A DNA stretch of 5,081 nt from positions 1 through 5,081 of the forward strand of contig CAMHCZ010000129.1 in assembly GCA_946183755.1 (NCBI GenBank). The letters run 5' to 3'. Shown piece after piece: positions 1-5,010 of the stretch. The number at the start of each line of letters is the position of its first letter. The first letter of the stretch is position 1. This DNA comes from an uncultured bacterium (GTDB lineage Bacteria > Bacteroidota > Bacteroidia > Bacteroidales > Paludibacteraceae). The notes beneath the pieces are model-generated. The model searched no databases and was not told where the DNA came from. It saw only the letters and a list, made by a program, of their open reading frames with translations. Position numbers and translations under genes: made by a program.

Positions 1-444
1 GATGTTCATCATTGGGAGTGGCATAGTGTAGCTGTTGCATCCACCGATGTAGCGGTAGAGAGGTATGTTCAATGCCTTAGCAGCTGCCTGTGCTGTAGCA
101 AGAGAAACACCAAGGATGGCGTTTGCTCCGAGCTTAGACTTGGTTGGAGTGCCGTCCAGTTCGAGCATCTTCATGTCAACTGCACGCTGGTTGAATACGC
201 AGTCGCCCTTCAATGCTGGAGCGATGATGTTGTTTACGTTCTCAACAGCCTTGAGTACACCCTTGCCCAGGTAGCGGCCCTTGTCGCCGTCGCGGAGCTC
301 AAGTGCTTCATTTTCACCTGTAGATGCGCCTGATGGCACAGCCGCACGGCCCATTACGCCGTTCTCAAGTGTTACTTCTACTTCTACTGTTGGATTACCT
401 CTTGAGTCGAGGATTTCTCTTGCATGGATTTTTTCAATCTTCAT
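1..444 (-). CDS. eno: Enolase (phosphopyruvate hydratase), N-terminal part, cut by window edge
   Basis: Enolase interconverts 2-phosphoglycerate and phosphoenolpyruvate in glycolysis and gluconeogenesis, in the cytoplasm as a Mg-dependent multimer. Translating the minus strand from the ATG at 444-442 gives 148 uninterrupted residues of about 430 usual for the family. The N-terminal capping domain is clear: IHAREILDSRGNPTVEVEV (6-24), the mobile substrate-closing loop PSGAST (37-42), EALELRDGD (46-54), KSKLGANAILGVSLA (102-116) and PLPMMNI (142-148), just before the active-site His-Glu region outside the window. The catalytic barrel cannot be assessed. The start agrees with the family N-terminus and follows an A-rich leader with no Shine-Dalgarno motif. 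The gene appears to be its own unit: an upstream terminator (640-614) closes the preceding gene and a promoter -7 box lies at 513-520. Nothing in the visible part is unusual. Confidence 0.97.
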   Translation of the reverse strand, partial: MKIEKIHAREILDSRGNPTVEVEVTLENGVMGRAAVPSGASTGENEALELRDGDKGRYLGKGVLKAVENVNNIIAPALKGDCVFNQRAVDMKMLELDGTPTKSKLGANAILGVSLATAQAAAKALNIPLYRYIGGCNSYTMPLPMMNI

Positions 445-512
445 GGTTGATGATTGTTTATTTGTTTGATTTAATAAATTTGTAAATACAGTTTGTTGGA
501 TTTTCCAGCTGG

Positions 513-520
513 CAAATATA
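513..520 (-). promoter_or_regulatory. Candidate eno promoter, -7 box TATATTTG
   Basis: Read on the minus strand, 520-513 is TATATTTG, an exact match to the Bacteroidetes primary-sigma -7 consensus TAnnTTTG. Transcription would start around 506-509, leaving a leader of about 60 bases before the eno ATG. I could not find a convincing TTG/TTTG -33 element at 19-23 bases upstream, so the call rests on the -7 box and its position between a terminator and the gene. Confidence 0.45.
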
Positions 521-613
521 CAAATATTCAAATTAAAAACTAAGATAATTGCAGATTGTAGGTCGCAAAAAACTTAATATTATAAAAGTGTGCAATCAGA
601 ACTTGGCAAAACA

Positions 614-640
614 AAAGGCTTGCTTCATCAGCAAGCCTTT
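614..640 (-). terminator. Intrinsic terminator after the SUMF1-domain gene
   Basis: Bases 614-624 and 630-640 are perfect 11-bp inverted repeats (AAAGGCTTGCT / AGCAAGCCTTT) around a 5-base loop. On the minus strand the hairpin begins 25 bases after the stop codon at 666 and is followed by TTTTGTTTTG (613-604 with the stem end). This is a textbook factor-independent terminator. It separates the gene from eno. Confidence 0.9.
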
Positions 641-665
641 AATATTGTCTGTCTTTTGTGAATTC

Positions 666-1451
666 TTACTTTGCGTTGCGCACTACACGCAGACCTACAT
701 AGTCGAACGAATAGGTTGGCGGTGTTCCGATTCGGTTGGTGTTGCGGCACGATTTCTCGATTATGTGCCATCCTCCTCCGCGTCGGCATCTTTCTGTGCC
801 CATGACCGGACCCTTAGGGTTGGTTGCCGGCTTGCTGCTGTAGTCGCCATACCAGTCCCAGCACCATTCCCACACGTTTCCGCTCATGTCGTAGAGTCCT
901 ATCTCGTTGCATGCCTTCATGCCCGAAGGGTGTGTTGTGGCTTTGCTGTTCGCCTTGAACCATCCTACGATGTCGGCGTCGTCGCTGCCGGAGAACATTG
1001 TGTTCTTGGTGTCGGCACCGCCGCGCGATGCGTATTCCCACTCGGCTTCGGTAGGCAGTCTGTATCCGTTGGCCTTGTCGTCCCATATCACGGTGTTGCC
1101 TCGCCCGAACTTGTAGGCTGGTGTCAGTCCTTCCTTTTCAGAAAGCTTGTTGCAGAAGTTCACTGCCTCGTACCACGAAATGCTCTCAACTGGGAGATCC
1201 TCGCCCTGGAAGTGGCTTGGGTTGTATCCCATCACGTTCTGCCATTCCTGTTGAGAGATTTCGTATGTGCCGATATAGAAGTCGTTGAGTGTCACGTCGT
1301 GCACTGGAAGCTCGTCGGCAAAAACGGTTTCCTTCTCGTTTCCCATTTTGAAAGTGCCTCCTTTCACAAGAATCATCTCTGTGGCTGCGTAAGTGTTAAT
1401 GCCGCAGATTGTAGCGATTGATGCGATGCCAAGAAGTAAAGTCTTTCTCAT
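666..1451 (-). CDS. Secreted formylglycine-generating-enzyme-like (SUMF1 / FGE-sulfatase domain) protein
   Basis: The protein is 261 residues from the ATG at 1451. An in-frame TTG two codons upstream (1457) is possible but less likely. Residues 1-22 form a Sec signal peptide: MRK, a hydrophobic core, and a TYA|A cleavage site. No lipobox is visible, so the protein is probably periplasmic. The rest is a single SUMF1-type domain (about 26-258): MILVKGGTFKMGN, ELPVHDVTLNDFYIGTYEIS, GYRLPTEAEWEYASRGG, GLYDMSGNVWEWCWDW and a terminal YVGLRVVR. True FGE oxidises a sulfatase Cys or Ser to formylglycine using two copper-binding cysteines (Cys336 and Cys341 in human FGE). Here the first aligns with Ile230 (GGGWHI) and only the second is kept (Cys235 in EKSCRN), so sulfatase activation is doubtful. 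A binding or structural role is more plausible, and no sulfatase lies nearby. The gene is 80 bases downstream of pheS in the same orientation and ends at a strong terminator. Confidence 0.88.
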   Translation of the reverse strand: MRKTLLLGIASIATICGINTYAATEMILVKGGTFKMGNEKETVFADELPVHDVTLNDFYIGTYEISQQEWQNVMGYNPSHFQGEDLPVESISWYEAVNFCNKLSEKEGLTPAYKFGRGNTVIWDDKANGYRLPTEAEWEYASRGGADTKNTMFSGSDDADIVGWFKANSKATTHPSGMKACNEIGLYDMSGNVWEWCWDWYGDYSSKPATNPKGPVMGTERCRRGGGWHIIEKSCRNTNRIGTPPTYSFDYVGLRVVRNAK

Positions 1452-1531
1452 GTGCAAATGTTTTGGTTAATACTCTAAAATTGAAATGCTTTTCCTTGTG
1501 TATTAGATTAAGGTTGATTCTGGAAAAACAA

Positions 1532-2551
1532 TCAATATGCAGACTGGAACTCGTCAAGGAAACGGATGTCGTTCTCCGAGAAGAGTCTCAGGTCTTTAAC
1601 CTTGTATTTCAAGTTTGCTATACGCTCAACACCCATTCCGAATGCGAATCCGGTGTACTCCTTGCTGTCTATGCCGCAGGCTTCCAGTACGTTAGGGTCC
1701 ACCATGCCGCATCCGAGTATCTCTACCCATCCAGTGTGCTTGCAGAACGCGCAGCCCGTGCCGCCGCAGATGTCACACGAGATGTCCATCTCGGCCGATG
1801 GCTCTGTGAATGGGAAGTATGATGGTCTGAGTCTTATCTTAGTGTTCTCGCCGAACATTTCCTTTGCGAAGTAGAGCAGAGCCTGCTTCAGGTCAGCGAA
1901 AGACACGTTCTTGTCCACGTACAGACCTTCCACCTGATGGAAGAAGCAGTGCGCGCGTGCCGATATAGCTTCGTTTCTGTAAACTCGTCCAGGGCAGAGC
2001 ACTCTGATAGGAGGCTTCTGCGATGTCATTATGCGCGACTGCACAGATGATGTGTGCGTGCGGAGCAGTATGTCGGGGTTCTTCTCTACGAAGAATGTGT
2101 CCTGCATGTCGCGTGCTGGGTGCTCAGGTGAGAAGTTCAGCGCGCCGAACACGTGCCAGTCGTCCTCTACCTCCGGACCCTCTGCCACAGAGAATCCTAT
2201 GCGCGAGAAGATGTCGATGATCTCGCTCTTCACTAACGAGAGCGGATGGCGGCTGCCCAGAAGCACAGGGTCAGCGGTTCTTGTGTAGTCCTCGTTGGCG
2301 TTAGTCGCATCGCTCGAAGCGAATGACTCCTTCAGCGAGTTTATCTTGTCTTGAGCCTTATTGCGCAGGTCGTTCAGCAGCAGTCCCAGTTCCTTCTTCT
2401 GCTCGGCAGGGACGTTTCTGAATTCATTGAAAAGGGCAGTTATCTCGCCCTTCTTGCTCAGGTATTTAACTCTCAGCGCTTCAGCCTCTTCCTTGTTTGC
2501 TGCTACGAGTGCGCTTACTTCTTGTGCTATCTGTGCTATTTTCTCTTTCAT
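1532..2551 (-). CDS. pheS: Phenylalanine--tRNA ligase alpha subunit
   Basis: PheS is the catalytic alpha chain of the alpha2-beta2 phenylalanyl-tRNA synthetase, which charges tRNA-Phe in the cytoplasm. The 339 residues match the usual bacterial length. Residues 1-85 form the helical coiled-coil arm that contacts tRNA. Class II motif 1 lies around HPLSLVKSEIIDIFSRIGF (102-120). Motif 2 is CPGRVYRNEAISARAHCFFHQ (about 186-206). RPSYFPFTEPSAEMD (242-256) and the Phe-pocket/motif 3 GFAFGMGVER (301-310) follow, and Ala303 holds the pocket position known to set amino-acid size. Between the FTEPSAE segment and the ILGCGMVDPNVL segment sits CDICGGTGCAFC (259-270), a four-Cys knuckle likely to bind zinc and absent from the E. 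coli protein. pheT is not adjacent: the next gene downstream is the SUMF1-domain gene, so the beta chain must be encoded elsewhere, as is common outside operonic pheST. The ATG start at 2551 fits the family and has no Shine-Dalgarno motif. Confidence 0.97.
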   Translation of the reverse strand: MKEKIAQIAQEVSALVAANKEEAEALRVKYLSKKGEITALFNEFRNVPAEQKKELGLLLNDLRNKAQDKINSLKESFASSDATNANEDYTRTADPVLLGSRHPLSLVKSEIIDIFSRIGFSVAEGPEVEDDWHVFGALNFSPEHPARDMQDTFFVEKNPDILLRTHTSSVQSRIMTSQKPPIRVLCPGRVYRNEAISARAHCFFHQVEGLYVDKNVSFADLKQALLYFAKEMFGENTKIRLRPSYFPFTEPSAEMDISCDICGGTGCAFCKHTGWVEILGCGMVDPNVLEACGIDSKEYTGFAFGMGVERIANLKYKVKDLRLFSENDIRFLDEFQSAY

Positions 2552-2589
2552 AAAAACAAAATGCTATCTTAAAAAGCAAAATTTGGTGG

Positions 2590-2622
2590 CAAAGGTATGA
2601 AATAAAACATGACAATGTTCAA
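2590..2622 (-). promoter_or_regulatory. Probable pheS promoter (TTG -33, TACCTTTG -7)
   Basis: On the minus strand 2597-2590 reads TACCTTTG, an exact match to TAnnTTTG. A TTG (2622-2620, within ATTGAA) lies 22 bases upstream, inside the 17-23 base range accepted for Bacteroidetes promoters. The start of transcription would fall near 2584, giving a leader of about 30 bases. I see no T-box-like or peptide-leader attenuator in it. Confidence 0.6.
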
Positions 2623-2632
2623 TAATTTTTTC

Positions 2633-2653
2633 AAAAAGGATTTTCGCCTTTTT
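2633..2653. other. Terminator-like hairpin between divergent promoters
   Basis: AAAAAGG (2633-2639) and CCTTTTT (2647-2653) are a perfect 7-bp inverted repeat around a 7-base loop. It has T-rich flanks on both strands: TTTT continues after the stem on the plus strand, and the complement of the A run gives TTTTT on the minus strand. It resembles a short bidirectional terminator. No gene ends here: it lies between the pheS promoter and the start of the DUF2461 gene. It may block antisense read-out from either side, bind a regulator, or be chance in AT-rich DNA. Confidence 0.35.
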
Positions 2654-2673
2654 TATATGCGTTGGGCAAGGCT

Positions 2674-2704
2674 TATTTTTGAATGTAGAAGTGTAGTATA
2701 TTTG
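2674..2704 (+). promoter_or_regulatory. Candidate promoter region for the DUF2461 gene, two -7 boxes
   Basis: Two exact TAnnTTTG matches occur on the plus strand: TATTTTTG (2674-2681) and TATATTTG (2697-2704). The second is better placed, predicting a start near 2711 and a leader of about 22 bases. The TTTG at 2678-2681 lies only 15 bases before it, shorter than the usual 19-21. Neither box has an ideal -33 partner, so which is used is open. Confidence 0.45.
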
Positions 2705-2732
2705 TGCTCAATTTGTTTATGACAATAATATA

Positions 2733-3407
2733 ATGACACAGTCGGAATTAATATTGGACTTTCTTAAGGAATTGGCGGCGAACAACAATCGTGAGTGGTT
2801 TGCTGAGCATAAGCCGAGATATACTGCGGCGGCAGAGGCGTTGGCTGAAGTCGTTGACAGGCTGATAGCCGGACTCGGGGCTTTTGACGATGACGTGAAA
2901 TACCTGCATGCCAAGGACTGCACATATCGCATTTACCGCGACATACGATTCTCGCCTGACAAGAGTCCGTACAAACGTCACATGGCGGCATACATGGCTC
3001 GCGGTGGCAGAAAGTCTATAAGACCGGGCTATTACATCCATCTGCAGCCGGGCGGCGAGTCGCTCTTGGCTGGCGGACTGTATTGCATGGACAGCAAGAT
3101 GGTCAAGGCTGCCCGACGTGCCATAAGCGACAACGCAGAGGAGTTTCTGGAGATAGTGGGCGAAAGTTCGTTCAAGGATACCTTCGTCTTTGCAGGCGAC
3201 AGGCTCAAACGTATGCCGTTGGGGTTCGACCAGGGCTCTCCTGTGGCGGAGTACCTTAAATATAAGGACTTCACGGTTATTCGCAAGCTGCCGGACTCCT
3301 TCTTCGGCAACGACGGCTGGGAAAGCCAGGTTGTGGAGTGGTGTGAGGTTCTGAAGCCATTAAACGACTTCATGGGCTCGGCTTTGGATGATTATTATAA
3401 TGTATAG
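2733..3407 (+). CDS. DUF2461 domain-containing protein (TIGR02453-like)
   Basis: The 224-residue cytoplasmic protein has no signal peptide or membrane segment and matches the length of the DUF2461 family, whose biochemical role I do not know to be established. Family hallmarks are visible in order: LDFLKELAANNNREWFAEHK (8-27) with the typical N-N-x-x-W-F pattern, CTYRIYRDIRFSPDKSPYKRH (63-83) rich in conserved Arg, Lys and Asp, GYYIHLQPGGESLLAGGLY (99-117), and a C-terminal LKYKDFTVIRKLPDSFF (175-191). The cluster of basic and acidic residues around 66-83 suggests a ligand or nucleic-acid site, but that is inference. The ATG follows directly on a TAA (TAATG at 2731-2735) that closes a four-codon upstream ORF starting at 2719. 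The gene is divergent from pheS and separated by 111 bases from the next plus-strand gene, which has its own promoter, so it is probably monocistronic. Confidence 0.9.
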   Translation: MTQSELILDFLKELAANNNREWFAEHKPRYTAAAEALAEVVDRLIAGLGAFDDDVKYLHAKDCTYRIYRDIRFSPDKSPYKRHMAAYMARGGRKSIRPGYYIHLQPGGESLLAGGLYCMDSKMVKAARRAISDNAEEFLEIVGESSFKDTFVFAGDRLKRMPLGFDQGSPVAEYLKYKDFTVIRKLPDSFFGNDGWESQVVEWCEVLKPLNDFMGSALDDYYNV

Positions 3408-3447
3408 GCGGCTTGCTTCGCTAATTTTGAAAAAAACAGGATAAAAC

Positions 3448-3478
3448 TTTGCCGAGAAAAATGCAAATAGTAAATTTG
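3448..3478 (+). promoter_or_regulatory. Promoter of the YhcH-family gene (TTTG-N19-TAAATTTG)
   Basis: TTTG (3448-3451) and TAAATTTG (3471-3478) are separated by exactly 19 bases, an essentially perfect Bacteroidetes promoter. Predicted transcription begins near 3485, with an A-rich leader of about 34 bases (AACCAAAACC and ACAAACAAAAA) before the ATG. Such leaders replace the Shine-Dalgarno element in this phylum and often go with good expression. Confidence 0.8.
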
Positions 3479-3518
3479 AGGCATAAAGAAACCAAAACCA
3501 ATTAATCACAAACAAAAA

Positions 3519-3968
3519 ATGATATTAGACGCATTAGAAAACTCTGCTCTTTATGAGAGTTTGAACCCAAGATTCAAAGCCGCATTCGACTATGTGAAGA
3601 AAACCGACTTCTCTAAGCTGGAGCCAGGCAAAATCTATCTCGACGAGAAGAATCTTTTCATCAACTTCGCCGAGGGCAAGGGAAAGACAAAGGAAGAGGC
3701 TAAGATGGAGACTCACAGAGACTACATCGACATCCAGATACCTTATACTCAGGACGAGATAATGGGTTACAAGCCTGCTAAGGACTTGAAGAACCCAATC
3801 GACCCATACAACGAGGAGAAGGACATCACTAAGTACACTGACCAGGGCGACTCATACGTTACAGTGAAGCCAGGACAGTTCGCCATCTTCTTCCCAGAGG
3901 ACGGACACCAGCCAGGCATAGGCGAGGGGCCTTTCCGCAAGATCATCGTTAAAGTAAAGGTGAAATAA
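3519..3968 (+). CDS. YhcH/YjgK/YiaL family (DUF386) cupin-like protein
   Basis: The 149-residue protein matches the DUF386 family (YhcH, YiaL, YjgK and the EbgC beta-galactosidase accessory subunit), small double-stranded beta-helix proteins that bind a metal and are linked to sugar and sialic-acid metabolism. The probable metal-binding signature is visible: ETHRDYIDIQ (64-73, with Glu64, His66 and Asp71) and FFPEDGHQPGIG (124-135, with Asp128 and His130). The N-terminus (DALENSALYESLNPRFKAAFDYV) is also typical. No signal peptide is present, so it is cytoplasmic. It stands alone rather than inside a nan or ebg cluster, so its substrate cannot be inferred from neighbours. Codon choice is narrow (mostly GAC, AAG, GAG, CCA), unlike the flanking genes, and together with a near-consensus promoter and a strong terminator suggests a well-expressed single-gene unit. 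The activity remains unproven for most members. Assignment to the family is secure, the exact role is not. Confidence 0.93.
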   Translation: MILDALENSALYESLNPRFKAAFDYVKKTDFSKLEPGKIYLDEKNLFINFAEGKGKTKEEAKMETHRDYIDIQIPYTQDEIMGYKPAKDLKNPIDPYNEEKDITKYTDQGDSYVTVKPGQFAIFFPEDGHQPGIGEGPFRKIIVKVKVK

Positions 3969-3990
3969 ATAGGTTTTTATAATTAAGGGT

Positions 3991-4043
3991 GGGGAGGCAA
4001 TGCCACGCGATTGATTAGATCCGTGGCGTTGCTTTCTCTTTTT
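3991..4043 (+). terminator. Intrinsic terminator after the YhcH-family gene
   Basis: GCAATGCCACG (3997-4007) pairs with CGTGGCGTTGC (4022-4032) over 11 bp with one G-U. The stem extends outward through GGGGAG/TTTCTC (3991-3996 with 4033-4038, several G-U pairs) and inward through GAT/ATC (4009-4011 with 4019-4021). A run of five T follows (4039-4043). It begins 22 bases after the stop codon at 3968. Confidence 0.8.
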
Positions 4044-4070
4044 ATGTTAATATTGACGCAAAGTTTTATT

Positions 4071-4202
4071 ATGGCAGACAATTATTTGGAAAAGAAAATG
4101 GAGGAGTACGAAAGGCGCAAAAAGATGATGAGCGGAGCGAAGAAGGCGAAAAAGCCAGTGGCAAAGCCTAAGAACTCAGAGCCGAAGGACGGCGAGCGGT
4201 GA
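4071..4202 (+). CDS. Small Lys/Glu-rich hypothetical protein
   Basis: From the ATG at 4071 the product is 43 residues: MADNYLEKKMEEYERRKKMM, highly charged and probably helical, then a basic Lys/Pro/Ala tail (KKAKKPVAKPK) ending in PKDGER. From memory, short Bacteroidales proteins beginning with a DNYLEKKMEEY-like segment exist, with no function I can name. The open frame continues upstream to a TTG at 4011 and an ATG at 4044. From 4011 it would add 20 residues (MIR, then VALLSLFMLILT, then SFIMA|D) that look like a good Sec signal peptide. But that DNA is also the strong terminator of the previous gene, so I prefer 4071. If the longer form were real, the protein would be exported. No clear promoter lies directly upstream: TAATATTG at 4048-4055 misses the -7 consensus by one base. 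It may depend on read-through. Confidence 0.5.
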   Translation: MADNYLEKKMEEYERRKKMMSGAKKAKKPVAKPKNSEPKDGER

Positions 4203-4229
4203 TGTCATTTTTTTGTGTTATTCCCTGTC

Positions 4230-4303
4230 GCTGATTCGCGGTTGCTGATTTCCGGTCACTGAGCGTAGCCGAAGTGCACCGGTCAAATGTAGCCGAAGCG
4301 CCG
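4230..4303. repeat. Degenerate short tandem repeats with an embedded hairpin
   Basis: Two imperfect units sit head to tail. Each starts with CCGGTCA (4252-4258 and 4279-4285) and contains GTAGCCGAAG(T/C)GC (4265-4277 and 4289-4301, 12 of 13 identical), with a 3-base length difference. CCGGTCACT (4252-4260) also pairs with AGTGCACCGG (4273-4282), a 9-bp stem with one bulge and a 12-base loop. Just upstream GCTGATT occurs twice, 14 bases apart (4230-4236 and 4244-4250). The composition is more GC-rich than the surrounding spacer. The core resembles GC-rich intergenic repeats scattered in Bacteroidetes genomes, which is recall only. Confidence 0.55.
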
Positions 4304-4337
4304 AACCAAATCGAACAGTAATATATTAATGTGTATT

Positions 4338-4928
4338 ATGAAAAATGCAGAAACAGACAGTATCGTCGAAAGGCATCCTTGGGGGCTGTTTGTGCCCAGT
4401 AATGCTAGGGTGCTTATGCTTGGCAGTTTTCCTCCGCTGCGCAAGCGATGGTCGATGGACTTCTATTATCCTAATATAAATAATGACATGTGGCGCATCA
4501 TGGGGCAGATTTATTACGGGAACAAAGAGGAATTTGTCGTGCCGGGCAAGAAGATGTTTGACAAGGAGAAGATTGTGGCGTTCCTTAACGAGGAAGGAAT
4601 CGCGCTTGGCGATGTGGCTAAGGCGGTGGTGCGTGAGAATGGCGATAGTTCCGACCTGCACCTCAAAGTTCTGGAGACGATAGATTTAGAGAAAGTGCTT
4701 GCCGATGCGCCGTTGTTGCGGACGGTAGTGGTGACGGGCGAGAAAGCGTGCGTGGCGCTATGCGAGAATCTTGGCGCAGGGAAACTGAAGGCTGGGCAGA
4801 GTGCCGAAGTGCAAGTGGCTGGCAGAAAGGTCGTTCTGTGGCGGCTTGTGTCATCGTCTCGGGCTTATCCATTGGCTTTCGACAAGAAGGTGGAAATATA
4901 CCGTCGCGCATATAGAAAAATTAGGTAA
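4338..4928 (+). CDS. Uracil-DNA glycosylase superfamily protein
   Basis: The protein is 196 residues from the ATG at 4338. An ATG three codons upstream (4329, adding MCI) is an equal-frame alternative. It matches the uracil/hypoxanthine-DNA glycosylase fold, whose members flip out damaged or deaminated bases and cut the N-glycosidic bond in base-excision repair. Numbering from 4329, the first motif is VLMLGSFPP (28-36), followed by DFYYPNINNDMWRI (44-57). In that segment Asn and aromatic residues take the place of the base-binding region, as in the deoxyinosine-glycosylase-like branch. GIALGDVAKAVVRENGDSSD (90-109) and the late motif LVSSSRAYPLAF (173-184) replace the HPS/NPS loop of classical enzymes. 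No 4Fe-4S cysteine set is present, so it is not family 4 or 5. Substrate specificity cannot be read from sequence. It is a lone plus-strand gene 135 bases after the small ORF, without a recognisable promoter of its own. Confidence 0.82.
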   Translation: MKNAETDSIVERHPWGLFVPSNARVLMLGSFPPLRKRWSMDFYYPNINNDMWRIMGQIYYGNKEEFVVPGKKMFDKEKIVAFLNEEGIALGDVAKAVVRENGDSSDLHLKVLETIDLEKVLADAPLLRTVVVTGEKACVALCENLGAGKLKAGQSAEVQVAGRKVVLWRLVSSSRAYPLAFDKKVEIYRRAYRKIR

Positions 4929-4996
4929 AAGGAGCGTCTTTTGTAAAATTCTGTAAGATTTTCTTTAAAAATGGTGATTCGTATTAAAAAAATATA

Positions 4997-5004
4997 TAAT
5001 TTTG
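4997..5004 (+). promoter_or_regulatory. Candidate promoter -7 box for a gene beyond the right edge
   Basis: TAATTTTG is an exact match to the TAnnTTTG consensus, set in an AT-rich block. The -33 position holds only a poor match (GGTG at 4973-4976, 20 bases upstream). No complete gene follows within the window, so it would drive a gene starting after 5081. Confidence 0.5.
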
Positions 5005-5010
5005 CATCGT

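Noticed and set aside
549..1421. Open frame of 290 codons on the plus strand
   Set aside because: It lies antisense to the SUMF1-domain gene, has no family resemblance, is rich in Cys, Val and His as expected of a mirrored frame, and runs through the terminator hairpin.
1452..1531. Promoter or terminator between pheS and the SUMF1-domain gene
   Set aside because: No exact TAnnTTTG box at a usable distance and no stem longer than 4 bp on either strand, so neither can be supported.
1418..2288. Several plus-strand open frames of 65-134 codons
   Set aside because: All are antisense to pheS, whose protein is fully conserved along this stretch; no promoter or plausible leader precedes them.
2748..3373. 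Minus-strand open frames of 75-113 codons
   Set aside because: They are antisense shadows of the DUF2461 gene, whose family motifs run throughout.
4326..4911. Minus-strand open frames of 82-111 codons and a 66-codon plus-strand frame
   Set aside because: They overlap the glycosylase-family gene in other frames and their sequences are low-complexity or Arg/Pro-rich without recognisable domains.
4927..4944. Possible terminator after the glycosylase-family gene (AAAAG/CTTTT)
   Set aside because: The stem is only 5-6 bp, AT-rich, with no proper T run after it, so it is not better than chance in this composition.
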